A DNA stretch of 64,000 bases from Protonemura montana (taxonomy: Eukaryota > Arthropoda > Insecta > Plecoptera > Nemouridae), in the NCBI GenBank assembly GCA_947568835.1, contig OX387604.1:20427076-20491075 (forward strand), read 5' to 3'. Below are positions 52,340 to 64,000 of this stretch, piece by piece. Both the position numbers and the translations under genes were made by a program. The notes beneath the pieces were generated by a model. That model was not told the DNA's origin. It was given only the letters and a program-made list of their open reading frames with translations, and searched no databases. Within the stretch, counting starts at the first letter, position 1; each line of letters opens with the position of its first letter.

Positions 52340-54667
52340 GTTTGAGCAGGTATGAGCATTATTATTTTTGAAATGATGCTACGTTTCATACCACAGGTAG
52401 AGTGAAATTGAGTATAATTTGTGCCTTCCTGGGATAAGTGACCGCTGCATTTTAGCGAGGCCTGTGAACAGAAAAATGATTTAGGAGATTCCAACCAAAT
52501 AAAACTTAGCGAGTTTATGAAAGAAATCCTAATGTCATCTACGCTAGGGGTGTCCATAGGGTGCAGGTTTTTCAGGAAAGGATACCTTCTTGTGTGTCAG
52601 AGAAAGGTGACTCTTAACTATTCGCAACGTCAGTACATCATTATAAATTAAAAAAAGCTGTATTTACAGCAATGACGTAACATAATAGTAAATCGCGGTG
52701 TTTTTTTTCTTTTTCCAACAGTGAATACAGAACTGCGCCTCAAAATTTCACTCGAATTCTCTAGTAGCAAGACTCAGAGGAACACTGCTCTGCGGTGACT
52801 TGCAAATTATGTTTAAGGTATTAATAGAAGGTGTAACAAAAAACTAAATATAATCAGTAAACGTAAATGTAGCAATCGAATTAATTTTTTCATCTTATTT
52901 CCGCGCCTGCCTTCCTTTATATTCAATTTTAAGATTGTGAAAATAACATGAGATTACAGGTGAATCGAGATATCGCCTAGAGATATGAGCTTCCTGATAA
53001 ATACAGCTTCCTTGCAACGATCATTGCTGAAACGTTGAAAAAATGCGCCGATAAAGGAGTATTCTTTCTATGCAGCCGACGAAGACCAACAGCTTTTCCT
53101 TCTCTCCGCGACACAGTAGAGAGCGCTGGCATCGGGGAGTAAAGATTTGCATAGAGATCCCTCAGCCTCACATTCAATTCCACCGAGCAAGCCCCCCCCC
53201 CCCCCCTCACCATTCCACACCATCCTCCACGGGCCTAGCAACCCGACCCAAGCCAACAGGGGCTACGTATCTCTCTCGAATTTCATTATTCACTTAGATT
53301 ACCATCACGTATGAATTCTAGAACTTCAGCTCATATAAATATTATCAAAATTTACAAGTTAACAAATCAAATCCAGTAGATTCTGTTATGGGATGCGTGT
53401 GACCTGACACTGGATGGTTTGGCTATTGATCGAATTGTAGTTTTGCCAAATTAAAATCGACGAGACAAAGCTAAGGAAAAAAGAGTAGAAAATGAAATTA
53501 GTGTGTCAGGGTTAGGATACGAGCATGCACGGTCAAACTCTGAGACAATGGAGCGACGGAAGATTTGTCGATCCACGCTAAACTTGGCCTAGCAGTACGG
53601 AACCACCAGAAGGACCTCATAAAGACCTCAGAAGGAACTCAGAAGGACTGCGGGGACGTGTTTGTTACATTACACAATAAGCCAACACCCTGACTATTGA
53701 AATTTCATCGGCTTGGCTCTGAATACGAAATTATCAAGTTCAAGATAGAAATTGTGAATAGCATCTGAATTATTATTTTTAGGTATATAAACATTGCGGT
53801 TGACGGTATCAATTAGTGCACAAACTGGAATAAAATATATTTCAGTGTAATGCACCACATGAAATAAGTAATTATAATAATTGCTTGGATTTAATTTGAA
53901 TGGCATTAATGCTAGGGAGCGTAAAACCCCTCCAGGGCGAGCACCAGCACCGGGAAACGGACGGCTGTCATAACTTTCATTCAGGGTCCAGTTACTTACG
54001 AGAAACTTCCTGGATCGTGGTTTCCCGGGGTTTACTTGATATCTCACATCGTTCCTGGAAAATCGTGAAAATCCCCACTAAGGATACTCACAGATTGGTG
54101 TGTCCCTTTGCTATCATTTGTGACACCTCTAAAATACATCGAAGGATAATCACTCCTGAAACTCAAGAAAAAAAGTTGTCAGTCTCGCAGTTACTGTTGG
54201 TAGAAACAAACCAATAATTGCTTGTCAATTGTCTTCTTGTGGATTCAATTTAGGTAGCCACTACCGCCGAGCTAAAGAAGAACAAATGCCTGATAGTAAT
54301 TGACCATTTGGATGGAAACATCAATACATCTCGAAAAAGACAACACGCAAAACACATTGGACGGATTACTAGCAAAAGTAAAATAGAGTTTCCGTTACAC
54401 TGATTCTCGATTCCCACCATACAGTTAGTCAGTAAATTCCCTCAAACATTCTTTCAAAAAGTGACAGAAGCAATGACTTAATCGGACGCTTTTTGGGTGT
54501 TTTTACATCGAGATGTCGCACTCCCGGCTTCTTCCGCCTGCGGTTTTTGTTCGAGATCCAATGGTGTTTCTCCTCTTTTCACAATAAGCGTCAAGCGTGG
54601 AGCTATTAGCATGAAACTCAGGGCGGCACACTGTATTCCCCTCTTGTTGCTACAAGCCGCCACTGGA
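52340..54667. other. non-coding; C15 tract inside
   Basis: No supported gene. A run of 15 C lies at 53192-53206. The minus-strand frame at 53694-54047 is open but shows no recognised domain. Confidence 0.45.
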
Positions 54668-54686
54668 TCAGTCACAGTCAGTCAGT
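54668..54686 (+). promoter_or_regulatory. clustered TCAGT initiator-like motifs
   Basis: Three overlapping or adjacent TCAGT pentamers, the arthropod initiator consensus, lie 37-55 bases before the start codon of the Ig receptor gene. No TATA box is visible. A start site here would give a short 5' UTR. Confidence 0.3.
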
Positions 54687-54722
54687 GTCCAGTGATTGTC
54701 ATGTCAAGTATTACTCGCTAAC

Positions 54723-57700
54723 ATGTGCGTCATAAGAACTGCATACATTTTTACCTGCTGCTTTTTCATTCTATTGCATTTTGGTGAGTTGTTAATGCGT
54801 AAATGGAAACCATGTTTTAGGATTTGGCTTTTTTTATCACAGCAGAACGATGCGAATAGTGGCTTTTAAATAATGTTTTATTAGTTTCATGAATGCTTTT
54901 ACATGAGGATTATATTTTAAATTTCGTTACGCGCCATTTGGTACCACGTGGACAGGGCTTTTTCGCTAACGGTTTTCTTCGCAGTCCGAAATCAAAATGA
55001 TTGCTCGCAATTAACCTGCACAGCACCCATTAGCTAATTTTGCTTATAAATCCATAATCGTATTTTTTCCATTCGACTTGTTTACGTATCGGGTATGACT
55101 GTTGTTCTGTGGTAAACGAACACGAAAAGTGTATCGCGGCTTCGCTCAGTTGATCACAAGAACCACTGTACTGGATAGTGACCAGCATTTCATTCACTTA
55201 AAGATCTTTTTCTCGACTACACCCCCGTATTTCCGGTAATAATTGCAACTTGTCATTACTTCTAAACGGATTTCAATCGATGTCGCTTTCACCTGGAGAG
55301 TCAACTTTGACAGATCTGAATACTTAGCCTAACAATACATCGTTTGAATTTGAAGGAAAGGTACCAACTCTACCGGTCAATTATGAGTGCTCAAGAGTCG
55401 TAACACGTAATTATGGAGTACGTCTCATGACCTTCCAATAATGTTCATCTAGTTGCTGTCACACAAGTCCTATTGTCATTGTGGTGAATAACAGATGTAA
55501 TAATATCTTTCCATAACCAGTGGACCACAATGAAAATGAGCGTGACGTTGACGATAGGCTTTTGCATCCGCTAGCGATTACATTATGCGGATTATCAACT
55601 TCAAGGCAGGATTCGCTCCTGTGATGCAATCTAATCAGATCCTGGAACTCTGTCGACAAAACTTCTTCCTTTATCGCGACAATTAACACCGGCAGGGATA
55701 CCACCGCGTTCTGTCAGGAAAACTGCGAGGAAAATTGAGCTCGAAGTGCTAAAGAAAAACCGTTGCAAATGACAAACGAATGAATAATAAAGAGGAAAAT
55801 AAGGCGTTCGTAATTTTTCAAGTTATGATTACACGTAATCAATTAACTATCCGATGAACAATAGATGTTTTCTCCGAATCGCAGAGAAAAGGTGTTTGAC
55901 CTACCGCCTTTTCGGCGCCACTGAAAGTTAATATACAATTTAACTAGTTACATTATTTTCACAATTAAACACAATGAATTACAATTGTGACTAAATTATG
56001 TAGAAACCGCGTTGTTTCCATCAATTATTATCAAGGCTTGGGAATATAGTTCCCAGCCAGCTGGTAGAACTGTGCAGGTAGATCATCGCTGGCATAATAT
56101 CAAGGATAACCTACATCATGAACAAAAGGAGATGAGGTATGGGAAGATAAATTCAATGGTGTGAGAAAATCAAGTCTTTTTATTATATTATTTCGCACGA
56201 AGGACCTTGCTTTGAAACTAGAGATGAAAGTAACATTAAAACTAATTTAAAAATTGCATTCTTTTTATTTTCTATTTTACCTTTTTGAACAAACTGAGGC
56301 GAGAAGAAAATGAAGTGCATTCACGCTATTTTCGACCAACTCATATTTTCTTCTGACAAGTTTATTACCCTGCTCAAGAAAGCGTGTGTGATTTCATAAG
56401 GAAATACCCGGCAATAAAGCACATTGTTACTGATGATTGCCCCGGGGTAGATGCATTTCATTGCACCGCGCACGCCGAATGAGAAGCAGCTCGATTTCAA
56501 TAGACCATTATAAATACGAACCAAACCTTAGAAAAATAACATCGATGCTTCATGAATCACATATTGTTGAAGGTTGCATCATTTTCTTCCAAGACTCAAT
56601 TTGATTTTCAATTGAGGAATCACGCTGACTGAATTGTGTAATTCAAGTAAACGAGTCATTGCAAAACTAATTACGCATTGATGCTTGTATTCCATCATTT
56701 GTCACATCAATGAATCGACATAAATATAGGAAGCAGCACCTGATCGCCGTTGACTCTGAATATTTCAGCGATGATAGGAAATGAGAATCTGAATCTAGTG
56801 ACACACCGTGGTAGAAGTTAGCCAACATTAATATCGTATTTAACGTCAGGAACACAACACCATTAGCGCAACGTATAGTCGACTCCGAGAATTGTTGATA
56901 TACTTTGTCCATGTTATTCTAACAGATGAACTGATCACATAACATCCAGGGTAATGGCTAATAAGTAATGACTGTTGATATTATCGCTACTGTTCACCTT
57001 GTCTGGCAATGTCAGGAAAAACTGTTTTCATTAACGAAATGAGGATACTAATCGAACACCTTCATTCACGTGCTCCTAATTGCAATGACTTCGCCACCAA
57101 GTGCGATTGGTTTGAGTTTGAACCAAGAATTGTTTATTTGGAGTCGATGTACCTTCGTTACCTCGATGTTTTTCTCTTCAGGTTCTTGCTCTGTCGAATT
57201 CGAAGACTCGCCGGCAAAGGGTGAGGCAGAGGTCGGGAGCGCCGTCCTGATCGAATGCTCCACCAAATCTCCGGTGGTGGAATGCCAGTGGTACTGGATA
57301 TCTTTGACAGCGCAAAGTGTGCCGTTGCTGGTATCAACTTTCCCAGCGTATGGCAAAGACAGCCGGGGTTGCAGTGTCAAATTTAAGAATGTCACAGTGG
57401 AGCAGCAAGGTCTGTGGGTGTGTGGAGCAAGGGAAGAAGATGAAGCCAACTTCACGATGGCGCCCCTGTTTCGACTGACCATAGTCGAACCGACGTCGAC
57501 GACGCCAATGACGACGATGACGACTGAAATTCCTATTAAGACAGGTGAAATATTGGTGCTAGATCACGCTAGGAATAGCACGCTATAAAATAGCAGCGGA
57601 TTGTTGTCATTATGGAACATTATTTTACATACAGCACATTTTTAAACATTTTAACTTGTAAAAATAGATATCATCAAATATCAACGGAGAATGAAAGATC

Positions 57701-60700
57701 GAAACTGTTTCGGAAAATCCTTTTCCAAAATTATTTTTATAATAGGAATTTGAGTCAATTGTGGTGAAGATGTTCTTTGCATAGTCCAGATTATCGTTGA
57801 GACTTTCTTGCTTGGTCAGTTGAGGGGTCAGTTGAGGGGTCAGTTGAGGGGTCAGTTAAGTGGTCAGTGAATAAACCACCCTCATTAGTAAAGCAGTGTT
57901 GTGGACACAATTTAGCTTATTTCATTGAATTGAGCCACTGGTAATTTGGCCGTTTTTCTTGGCCACAGTCCAATTCGCGGAGATCACCCAAGATTTGGAA
58001 GTGAAGGTTCGAATGCCTATGCACTTGATTTGCAAGACTGCAGAGGAAGTGGAAGAATGCCGATGGACATGGAAGGCAAACGACACTAGCGACGAAGTCG
58101 AGATCAAGAAGGTGACTCCTTTCGGAGAGCAGCGTCTCAACTGTGACATCAAGTTCGATCACGTGCTCGCAGAGCACGACGGAATTTGGACGTGTGGCGC
58201 TCGATTTCAAGCGCAAAATACTTTCGCGACGGCTCGTCCGATCAAAATCACGATCATGACTGGTGAACAACTCATTATCATTGAATTTCATGATTATTTT
58301 ATTTCTTCTACACTTTGCCAAAACATGTTTTAAATCGAGTTTTGATAGCCTTACTATCTATTGTACTGTCCCAGTGTTTCACATGGCAATTTTGTCTACA
58401 TCCTATAATAACGTACTTAACTTCTTATTGTTGTATTTTGTTACAAGTCTTAGTGTAATTTGCATTACCTCATTCTTAGCTGTAATTTTTCAGAAGTGGG
58501 CTTCGTGCAACTGTCACAAGACCTACAAGTGGCTCTCGGGGCGTCGGTGCTTTTAAGATGCATCACGAACATCGGCGTTGACAAATGCAGGTGGAAATGG
58601 CAAGGTTTGGGTACAGAGAACGACCAACCAGTAGTCATAAAACAGTTCCCGGCGTACGGTGACGAGGCCAGGGACTGCAGCGTGCGACTGAAAAGCGTCC
58701 TGGAGGAACATTCAGGGGCGTGGACCTGCCAAGCACGACTCGATGAAGACTCAGAATTTTACAGTGCTCCACCAGCGACACTTACTATCCTCTACCCAGG
58801 CAAGTTATATAACTGTAAGCTATCTCACGTGAGCTTACTAGATTGACGGGGAAATGTCCAAATTAATAGATCCGGGTCCGACGATATATTTTATGGTTAT
58901 TTCTTTTCTTCTCAGCCAACGTAAGTTTTCTTGAGGAACCGCAAGACATATTAGCCCCGCTAGGATCTCCAGTAGTGTTGCGGTGTGTTATTTCTACTCA
59001 AATGGACGAATGCTCGTGGACTTGGCGCCCTTTGACAGGGGACACGGCGCCAATGTTGGTGAAAAGTTTTCCTCCATTCAACAACCAGAGCCGCGACTGC
59101 AGCGTCAGATTCAAAAGCATTCGCTACGAACAAGAAGGCATTTGGGGCTGCTCCATTAGAGGCCTACCCGAAAACGTCACTTTATCCACTCGCCTAGCTA
59201 AATTAAAAGTGTATGAACCGGGTAAGGACATTTATCACACTTGGTTTTTTTTTTATCAAAATAACGATTGCATTTTGGCAAATAATGTTAAGTATTTTTG
59301 GTATTTTTAGGTCCAGTTTCGTTCGTGCAGTTGACGCAAAATATTTTGATTTATCCGGGCGGACCTCTTTTACTGCAATGCATTACCTCGACGAAAATGG
59401 AGCAATGTCAGTGGACATGGAAAGCGATTGCCGAGGAGAACAGCGTCACTCCTAAGGTCGTCAAGCAGTTTAAGCCGGTAGAGAAAGGAGGTAGAGACTG
59501 CACCATCAGACTGCCCAGTGTCAAAACGGAACAGGAGGGTCTCTGGACTTGTGGAGTACGATCTGCGGAAGAGACTGACTTCACCCTCGCAGCTTCTACT
59601 ACTGTCACCATGCTCCAGCCAGGTACGAGGAATGAGGAGCACAACTTTACCACAGAGCACCTTGACCAAGACAAAGACAACACCATAGAGTAAATCCAAA
59701 GACTTTTTGCATCGAGAAGGCAGGGGAAAACTGTGTAAAAAGTATCAAGTACTTTTATGTAAATATGTAGCTCGTAGAGTATGTAAATGTTAAAAATCGA
59801 TAGCGTATTGACGTGGGTGAATTCAACGGTGATCAGTGAGGCAAATACTGGCGATGTCGCTACCCTATTTTCATGTCTGTTTTTATGGTATCTTAAATCT
59901 CCCACGGTTTCTTATGTTTGTCGAGTTTACGCAAAATTTCCAGCATTTTCACAGACTACTCTTCTCGGAGAGTTGCGTGACATCCAATAGTGTTTGCCGC
60001 TGGATACCCTTACTATGTCGCCCATGTCACAACCGTAGCCATGCAAATTTTAAGACTAAATTATTTATTTGCCATCGAAAATACTCGTATGTTACGAGTA
60101 TAATTACGCTGGTTGAGGAAATTTTGCCATAATGCATGTGATTTATTGATCTATTTTCTTTGAATAGTATGTATTTTCTTGGTTGTGGTTTGGCACGTCG
60201 AGTGTGGAACTGGAACGGCACTTTGCAGAGGGCTTCTTGATGCACTTTGAGGGCGCTTACCTACAATCTGGACACTTGTGCACACTGACGGATTGATTTG
60301 CTGTTTTCGACCACTTGATCCCCCTTTCTGTAGTGAAAAAAAATCACTGAAAGAAAAACATAGATTGAAGATAAAACCGATAAAACTTTAAACACTATAT
60401 GAAAAGTTCTCTGTTGTTTTACTTTCAATGTATTTTCATTTGAATTTGTGATCTTCGGTGCCCGTAAAATTTTATTTTGGATGTGGCAATGAAACACTGT
60501 GAGATCAATGAAATTTAAGTGCCATAAATGTGCCACTGTTGTTATAGTATTATAAATTGTGAGCTTCATGAATGATATCTGCTTTAATATGTTTCAAATG
60601 GAGTGTTCGAAAATAAAAATGTACAAAATATATGTATTTAAAAAAGGATTTAAAATTGTTTCCGTCGGTTCCCCCCCCCCCCCCCCCCCCACCACACACA

Positions 60701-62375
60701 CCCCACATGCGATCACTCCAAGAAATTTGGAGAATACTTTCTAGGCATCTTCATCTTCCAACGCACACGCTTTTGTTTATCGGGAAGGCAAGAAGAAAAT
60801 GGATTTGGTTTGGTATTTTGGTATTTTGGTAATTGGTATTTGGTATTTGGTTTGGATATCACTTGAATGACAGCCAATTGTAATTGATTTTCTAATTTTC
60901 AACTGCAGTATTTTCACACAAAAAAAAAATTAAACCCAGCAAACATTTACAGAATCAGTGACGGTGGCTCTTTGGTCGTCACCGTTAAACTCTGTCAGCC
61001 TAGCTTGCAGAATGAGCAATCCTAGGAAAGAAGCCACTTGCTACTGGTACCACCTACCACACCTGGTAATCTCAGAAGTGAATCACACCAAACAGTAAGA
61101 TTCCCACATTATAACTAGCACCACTCTTTTGGTACTAACTGCAGTTCTACGATGGACCGAATCGTCGAGAATAAAACACTATGTTCTCCTGTGGTTGACA
61201 GGTATTCGGTTCATCACACGAAAAGCACTGGTGTATGCACTTTGACCTTCGGCCCGACCCCCCACGACTTGGGCCAATGGGCCTGCGGGTTCAACGTCGC
61301 TACCCAGGCAGGAGACTGGGAAATGGCGTCTGCTAATCTAATTCTTCTGACCACATCTACGCCCGGTAATAGATCAAATTATTCAAATAGAAAAAAATAA
61401 TTTCTGAGTCAAGTCATCTTTAATTTATAGATCGAATATTAAAGTGAAGTCTTTGATGAAGACCATGGATATCCTCGTCAACCATTCTTGTAATGTGCAA
61501 AACTTAGCGTCGTTCAGTCTGTCATTTTGTATTAAATTAAAATGTTTATTTTGACTGGAAAGCGAGATTGAGTACATGTGAGGAGTGTGGCATGCAGTAC
61601 GTGCACGTAGCACACTATTAAACTGACCCGGATGTTAAATCTCCGTCGTTATTTCACTAACCGGATAGAGTTTGTAAAAATTTCGTCTTGACCTTGAAGA
61701 AATCACACGCTAGGGATCCCTATTTTAAATTATGGAGGTCTCTATTTACAGCTTAAAACTAAATTATATCGCTTTCTTATCCCCTTTTTCGTTTGTTCCA
61801 TATTTCTAACCCCCCAACCACCCCCCTTAAATGTGTTACTATTCGGCGAATTTCTAAATTTAGACGTGATTATTTGTGTGCCTTCATCACTTTTCATTTC
61901 ACTATTGGAATTATCACTAGCAACTTTACCTACTCAAATAAAATCTAGAAACGTAAGACACCATATGTCATGTTTATCTTTCCTAGGGTTTTCCGTGTCA
62001 GAGGACAAGATGGGGTGGATTATCGGCTTGCTGGCAGGCATGGTGCTGGTATTAACTGCAAGTCTAGTTGCTGTATCAATCTGCAAGTGCCGTGGTGGAA
62101 CAGATTCGAACGAAACGGGGCTCAACTCGAGCCTTACAAGTACAGGTGAGAAAAAAGACAATTCTCGGTACACAGACACCCCCACGAAGATAGACTTTCA
62201 GTTCAGAGAGAACCCCCGCAATAAGGTCACCCCAGTGGGAGAGGCTGGAGATAAGCAGAAATCTGAGAGCAGCGATGAACCGCGGCCGGGAGGTGACAAC
62301 CAACATATTTACGAGAGGGTAGACCAATACGTTGCTCCTACTACCTGTAAAAGCATCTACGAGAACCTCGAATAG
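54723..62375 (+). CDS. six-Ig-domain type I membrane receptor with tyrosine-motif tail
   Basis: Predicted cell-surface receptor or adhesion protein of unrecognised family. Exons: 54723-54783, 57182-57544, 57969-58262, 58494-58799, 58916-59221, 59311-59622, 60953-61094, 61145-61365 and 61987-62375, giving 797 aa. Exon 1 encodes a signal peptide (MCVIRTAYIFTCCFFILLHF), and an in-frame TGA upstream fixes this ATG. Ig domains lie at about 24-125, 142-239, 240-341, 342-443, 444-547 and 548-665. A Thr-rich linker follows the first. Domains 1-5 each fill one phase-1/phase-1 exon. Domain 6 is split by a phase-2 intron. Each has four conserved cysteines: B strand, the C of C-x-W, the C of (R)DCSVR, and WTC. 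A transmembrane helix spans about 679-701. The tail of about 95 residues ends with HIYERV (Y777) and SIYENL (Y793). Intron 4 has a GC donor. It could also be an adhesion molecule. Ligand unknown. Confidence 0.9.
57814..57869. repeat. 12-bp tandem repeat in Ig-receptor intron 2
   Basis: About four copies of GGTCAGTTGAGG, the last ones diverged. It lies in the intron between Ig domains 1 and 2, about 100 bases before the acceptor. Confidence 0.85.
58800..58915 (+). other. GC-AG intron in the Ig receptor gene
   Basis: The exon end TACCCAG is followed by GCAAGTTA. The acceptor is TTCTTCTCAG before CCAACG. This phase-1 junction matches the phase of the neighbouring Ig-domain introns. Use of the nearby GT (GTTATA) gives an early stop in the next exon. 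Confidence 0.88.
60671..60690. repeat. homopolymer C tract (20 C) in Ig-receptor intron 6
   Basis: A run of 20 C followed by an AC-rich stretch, inside the 1330-base intron between Ig domains 5 and 6. Confidence 0.9.
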
Positions 62376-62456
62376 TTATCGTTAACATTGACAAACAAAC
62401 ATTGTAACATTGCTCTGCTTACACCATACCAAAGAATAATGAGTGCTTATGTGTAC

Positions 62457-62462
62457 AATAAA
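62457..62462 (+). promoter_or_regulatory. polyadenylation signal AATAAA of the Ig receptor gene
   Basis: A canonical AATAAA 82 bases after the TAG stop codon, giving a short 3' UTR. It is the first AATAAA after the stop on the plus strand. Confidence 0.7.
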
Positions 62463-63108
62463 AATAGAACTGTGATTCAAAACTATGTACTTACTCTAGA
62501 AGTTTATTTGTATCTCCCGGAAGCGATTTTGCTTTTTTAATAAGCGGTAAATAAATTAAAAAAAAAACTCCCATAGATTCGAATCCTGGTACAAAGTTTG
62601 ATAAAATTAGTGATTGTAATATAAATATTTTATTAACATTATTAACATTTTATAATGTATTACTGTCGCCTTGTAGCTCGGAAGCACATAACAAAATTGA
62701 TTACAAAACATGTCATTTGAGTGCTTTACGTATGGTTCATGCTCGTCATCATGTCAAGGTCAGCACAGGTAAAATATCTCTGTCTCTCTCTCTCTTTCAA
62801 ATACAGTTATTACAATATCATGGATTCAACGATTACTTGAGTAACACTTACTAAGTTCATTTAACACAAATTAATTAAAGTGAAATAAGTTAAGATAAAA
62901 CACTTTTTCTATCAACTATTTCTCTTACTTGGATTACATCTAAATACACCCCATGACTAGAAATTTGAACTAGGCACATATGTCTACCTTTAACGCCTCT
63001 CAACCACGCAAAGAAAGTTGGAACCAAATAATGAGGTATCACATTACCTGTTTGTAAACATAAGGCACCCTTTGAGGCACTGAGACAGTAAACAGGCTCA
63101 TACTCAAT
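62463..63108. other. spacer between two convergent genes
   Basis: AT-rich sequence with a short CT run at about 62776-62797. It separates the 3' ends of the plus-strand Ig gene and the minus-strand gene to the right. No gene seen. Confidence 0.5.
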
Positions 63109-63114
63109 TTTATT
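63109..63114 (-). promoter_or_regulatory. polyadenylation signal AATAAA (minus strand)
   Basis: AATAAA on the minus strand, 142 bases downstream of the TGA at 63258-63256, suitable for the partial gene on that strand. Confidence 0.55.
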
Positions 63115-63255
63115 TCAAATACAGAGAACCTTGTGACTACCAGCTCTTAAAGTGGGTGACATTCTTACACTTGTTGAATCGCCCAAGAAGTTAGACGCAA
63201 TACTGAATTAGTTGTAGGTACAACTACCATGGCATCTGACGTATGGCAGGCTTCT

Positions 63256-63367
63256 TCAGTCAAAGCCCATGTCTCTCAGTTCCATGTAGCCTCCTAACAG
63301 CTTGGGGTAGAGTTTTCTGGTCCCCGAAGACACGTCATTGCCGCTTCGTCTCTTGTAAAAGTACATT
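63256..63367 (-). CDS. last exon of an unrecognised minus-strand gene (partial)
   Basis: A strong acceptor (TTTTTTTCCTCACAG) precedes an exon that reads RMYFYKRRSGNDV at its start and MELRDMGFD before the TGA. The exon encodes 36 full codons plus one split codon. The hydrophilic, basic composition and the downstream AATAAA support a real C-terminal exon. A possible preceding exon on the minus strand ends at the donor CAAAG|GTAAAC at 63441. Its acceptor is uncertain (GTGTGAG near 63472), and it would encode FICTNICIQ, in phase 2 with this exon. The rest of the gene lies outside the window. The YKRR after a hydrophobic stretch could be a membrane-proximal tail, but I do not recognise the family. 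Confidence 0.55.
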
Positions 63368-64000
63368 CTGTGAGGAAAAAAAGTCAAAGATATTGTGTAG
63401 TTGCTTATTAATAAGCAGTTAATTATTAACCGAGTGTTTACCTTTGGATGCATATGTTAGTACAAATAAACGCTCACACAACACCGAGGTGAGATTTTCA
63501 GCTGACTTGATTGATTATGGCCTTTTTTGAGCAAAATGTATGGTTTGTTTCAATTGCAAACATTCCTCAAAGGTCACATGACAATGATTTCGTTTTTTTT
63601 TCGTGAGAATTTCTCTCCAGTAATCAGCTTCAGGAACTTACAAAAAAGGTTATTCCTTTATTTTCTTGCTCTCTAACAACAGGACCAACTGCGAGCCGGA
63701 ACAGGTACAGTAAAGGTTTATGCATATTTCAAACCAACTTCAGGAAAATTAATCAAACTTAAGCAAGTAGAACTCCCGTTTTACTTGCTTTACTGAGAAT
63801 AGTGATAAATATTTATCCATGCAGGGGTATAAAAAACACAAAAGCAGTTCATGCATTAGCAATGGTGTAACATATAATTTATTGTAATTAAAGGCATACA
63901 TGCATTTATTATATTTTTTAGTTTGACAGACACACAGATAAGATAATTATATTAATTAAAACATATCTACTATACCACATATTGTATCACATAGCTATGC
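63368..64000. other. presumed intronic sequence of the partial minus-strand gene
   Basis: AT-rich, without a clear exon other than the possible one ending at 63442. It would lie between the visible last exon and exons beyond the window edge. Confidence 0.35.

Overview
This is a eukaryotic nuclear genomic window, AT-rich and gene-poor, with spliced genes, metazoan-type splice sites, minisatellites and retroposons. The best taxonomic clue is a complete aldehyde oxidase gene whose molybdenum domain reads CRAPGSTEG and whose FAD domain carries a [14 protein letters not shown] stretch, which I associate with arthropod (insect-type) aldehyde oxidases. I infer an arthropod, possibly a non-insect pancrustacean. 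The species cannot be named from the sequence.

Layout. Positions 1-21 kb hold no gene I can support. They contain simple and tandem repeats: a GTGACA array, a 30-bp minisatellite ending in a G tract, a 7-mer array, and a 46-bp minisatellite of about 40 copies at 16.7-18.6 kb with a TATA-like box just upstream. Near 22 kb is the 3' end of a non-LTR retrotransposon with a TAAAT tail. At 23.4-24.0 kb on the minus strand is a small four-helix membrane protein gene that looks frameshifted. Positions 24-40 kb are again mostly non-coding with short tandem repeats. From 40,491 to 49,553 on the minus strand runs a 19-exon aldehyde oxidase gene (1269 aa, all cofactor motifs present). Its largest intron holds a 5S-rRNA-related SINE copy. 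A longer SINE cluster follows at about 50.0-50.65 kb, then a 54-bp minisatellite at 51.8-52.3 kb.

From 54,723 to 62,375 on the plus strand runs a 9-exon gene for a type I membrane receptor of 797 aa: signal peptide, six immunoglobulin domains with an extra conserved cysteine pair, one transmembrane helix, and a cytoplasmic tail with an ITAM-like or ITIM-like pair of tyrosine motifs. I do not recognise its family by name. It is convergent with a minus-strand gene of which only the last one or two exons are visible (63.26-63.44 kb).

The genes do not form a pathway. Aldehyde oxidase is a cytosolic oxidising enzyme and the Ig protein is a predicted cell-surface receptor. The most interesting signals are the receptor's signalling-type tail and cysteine pattern, the 5S-derived SINE family, and GC-AG introns in both main genes.
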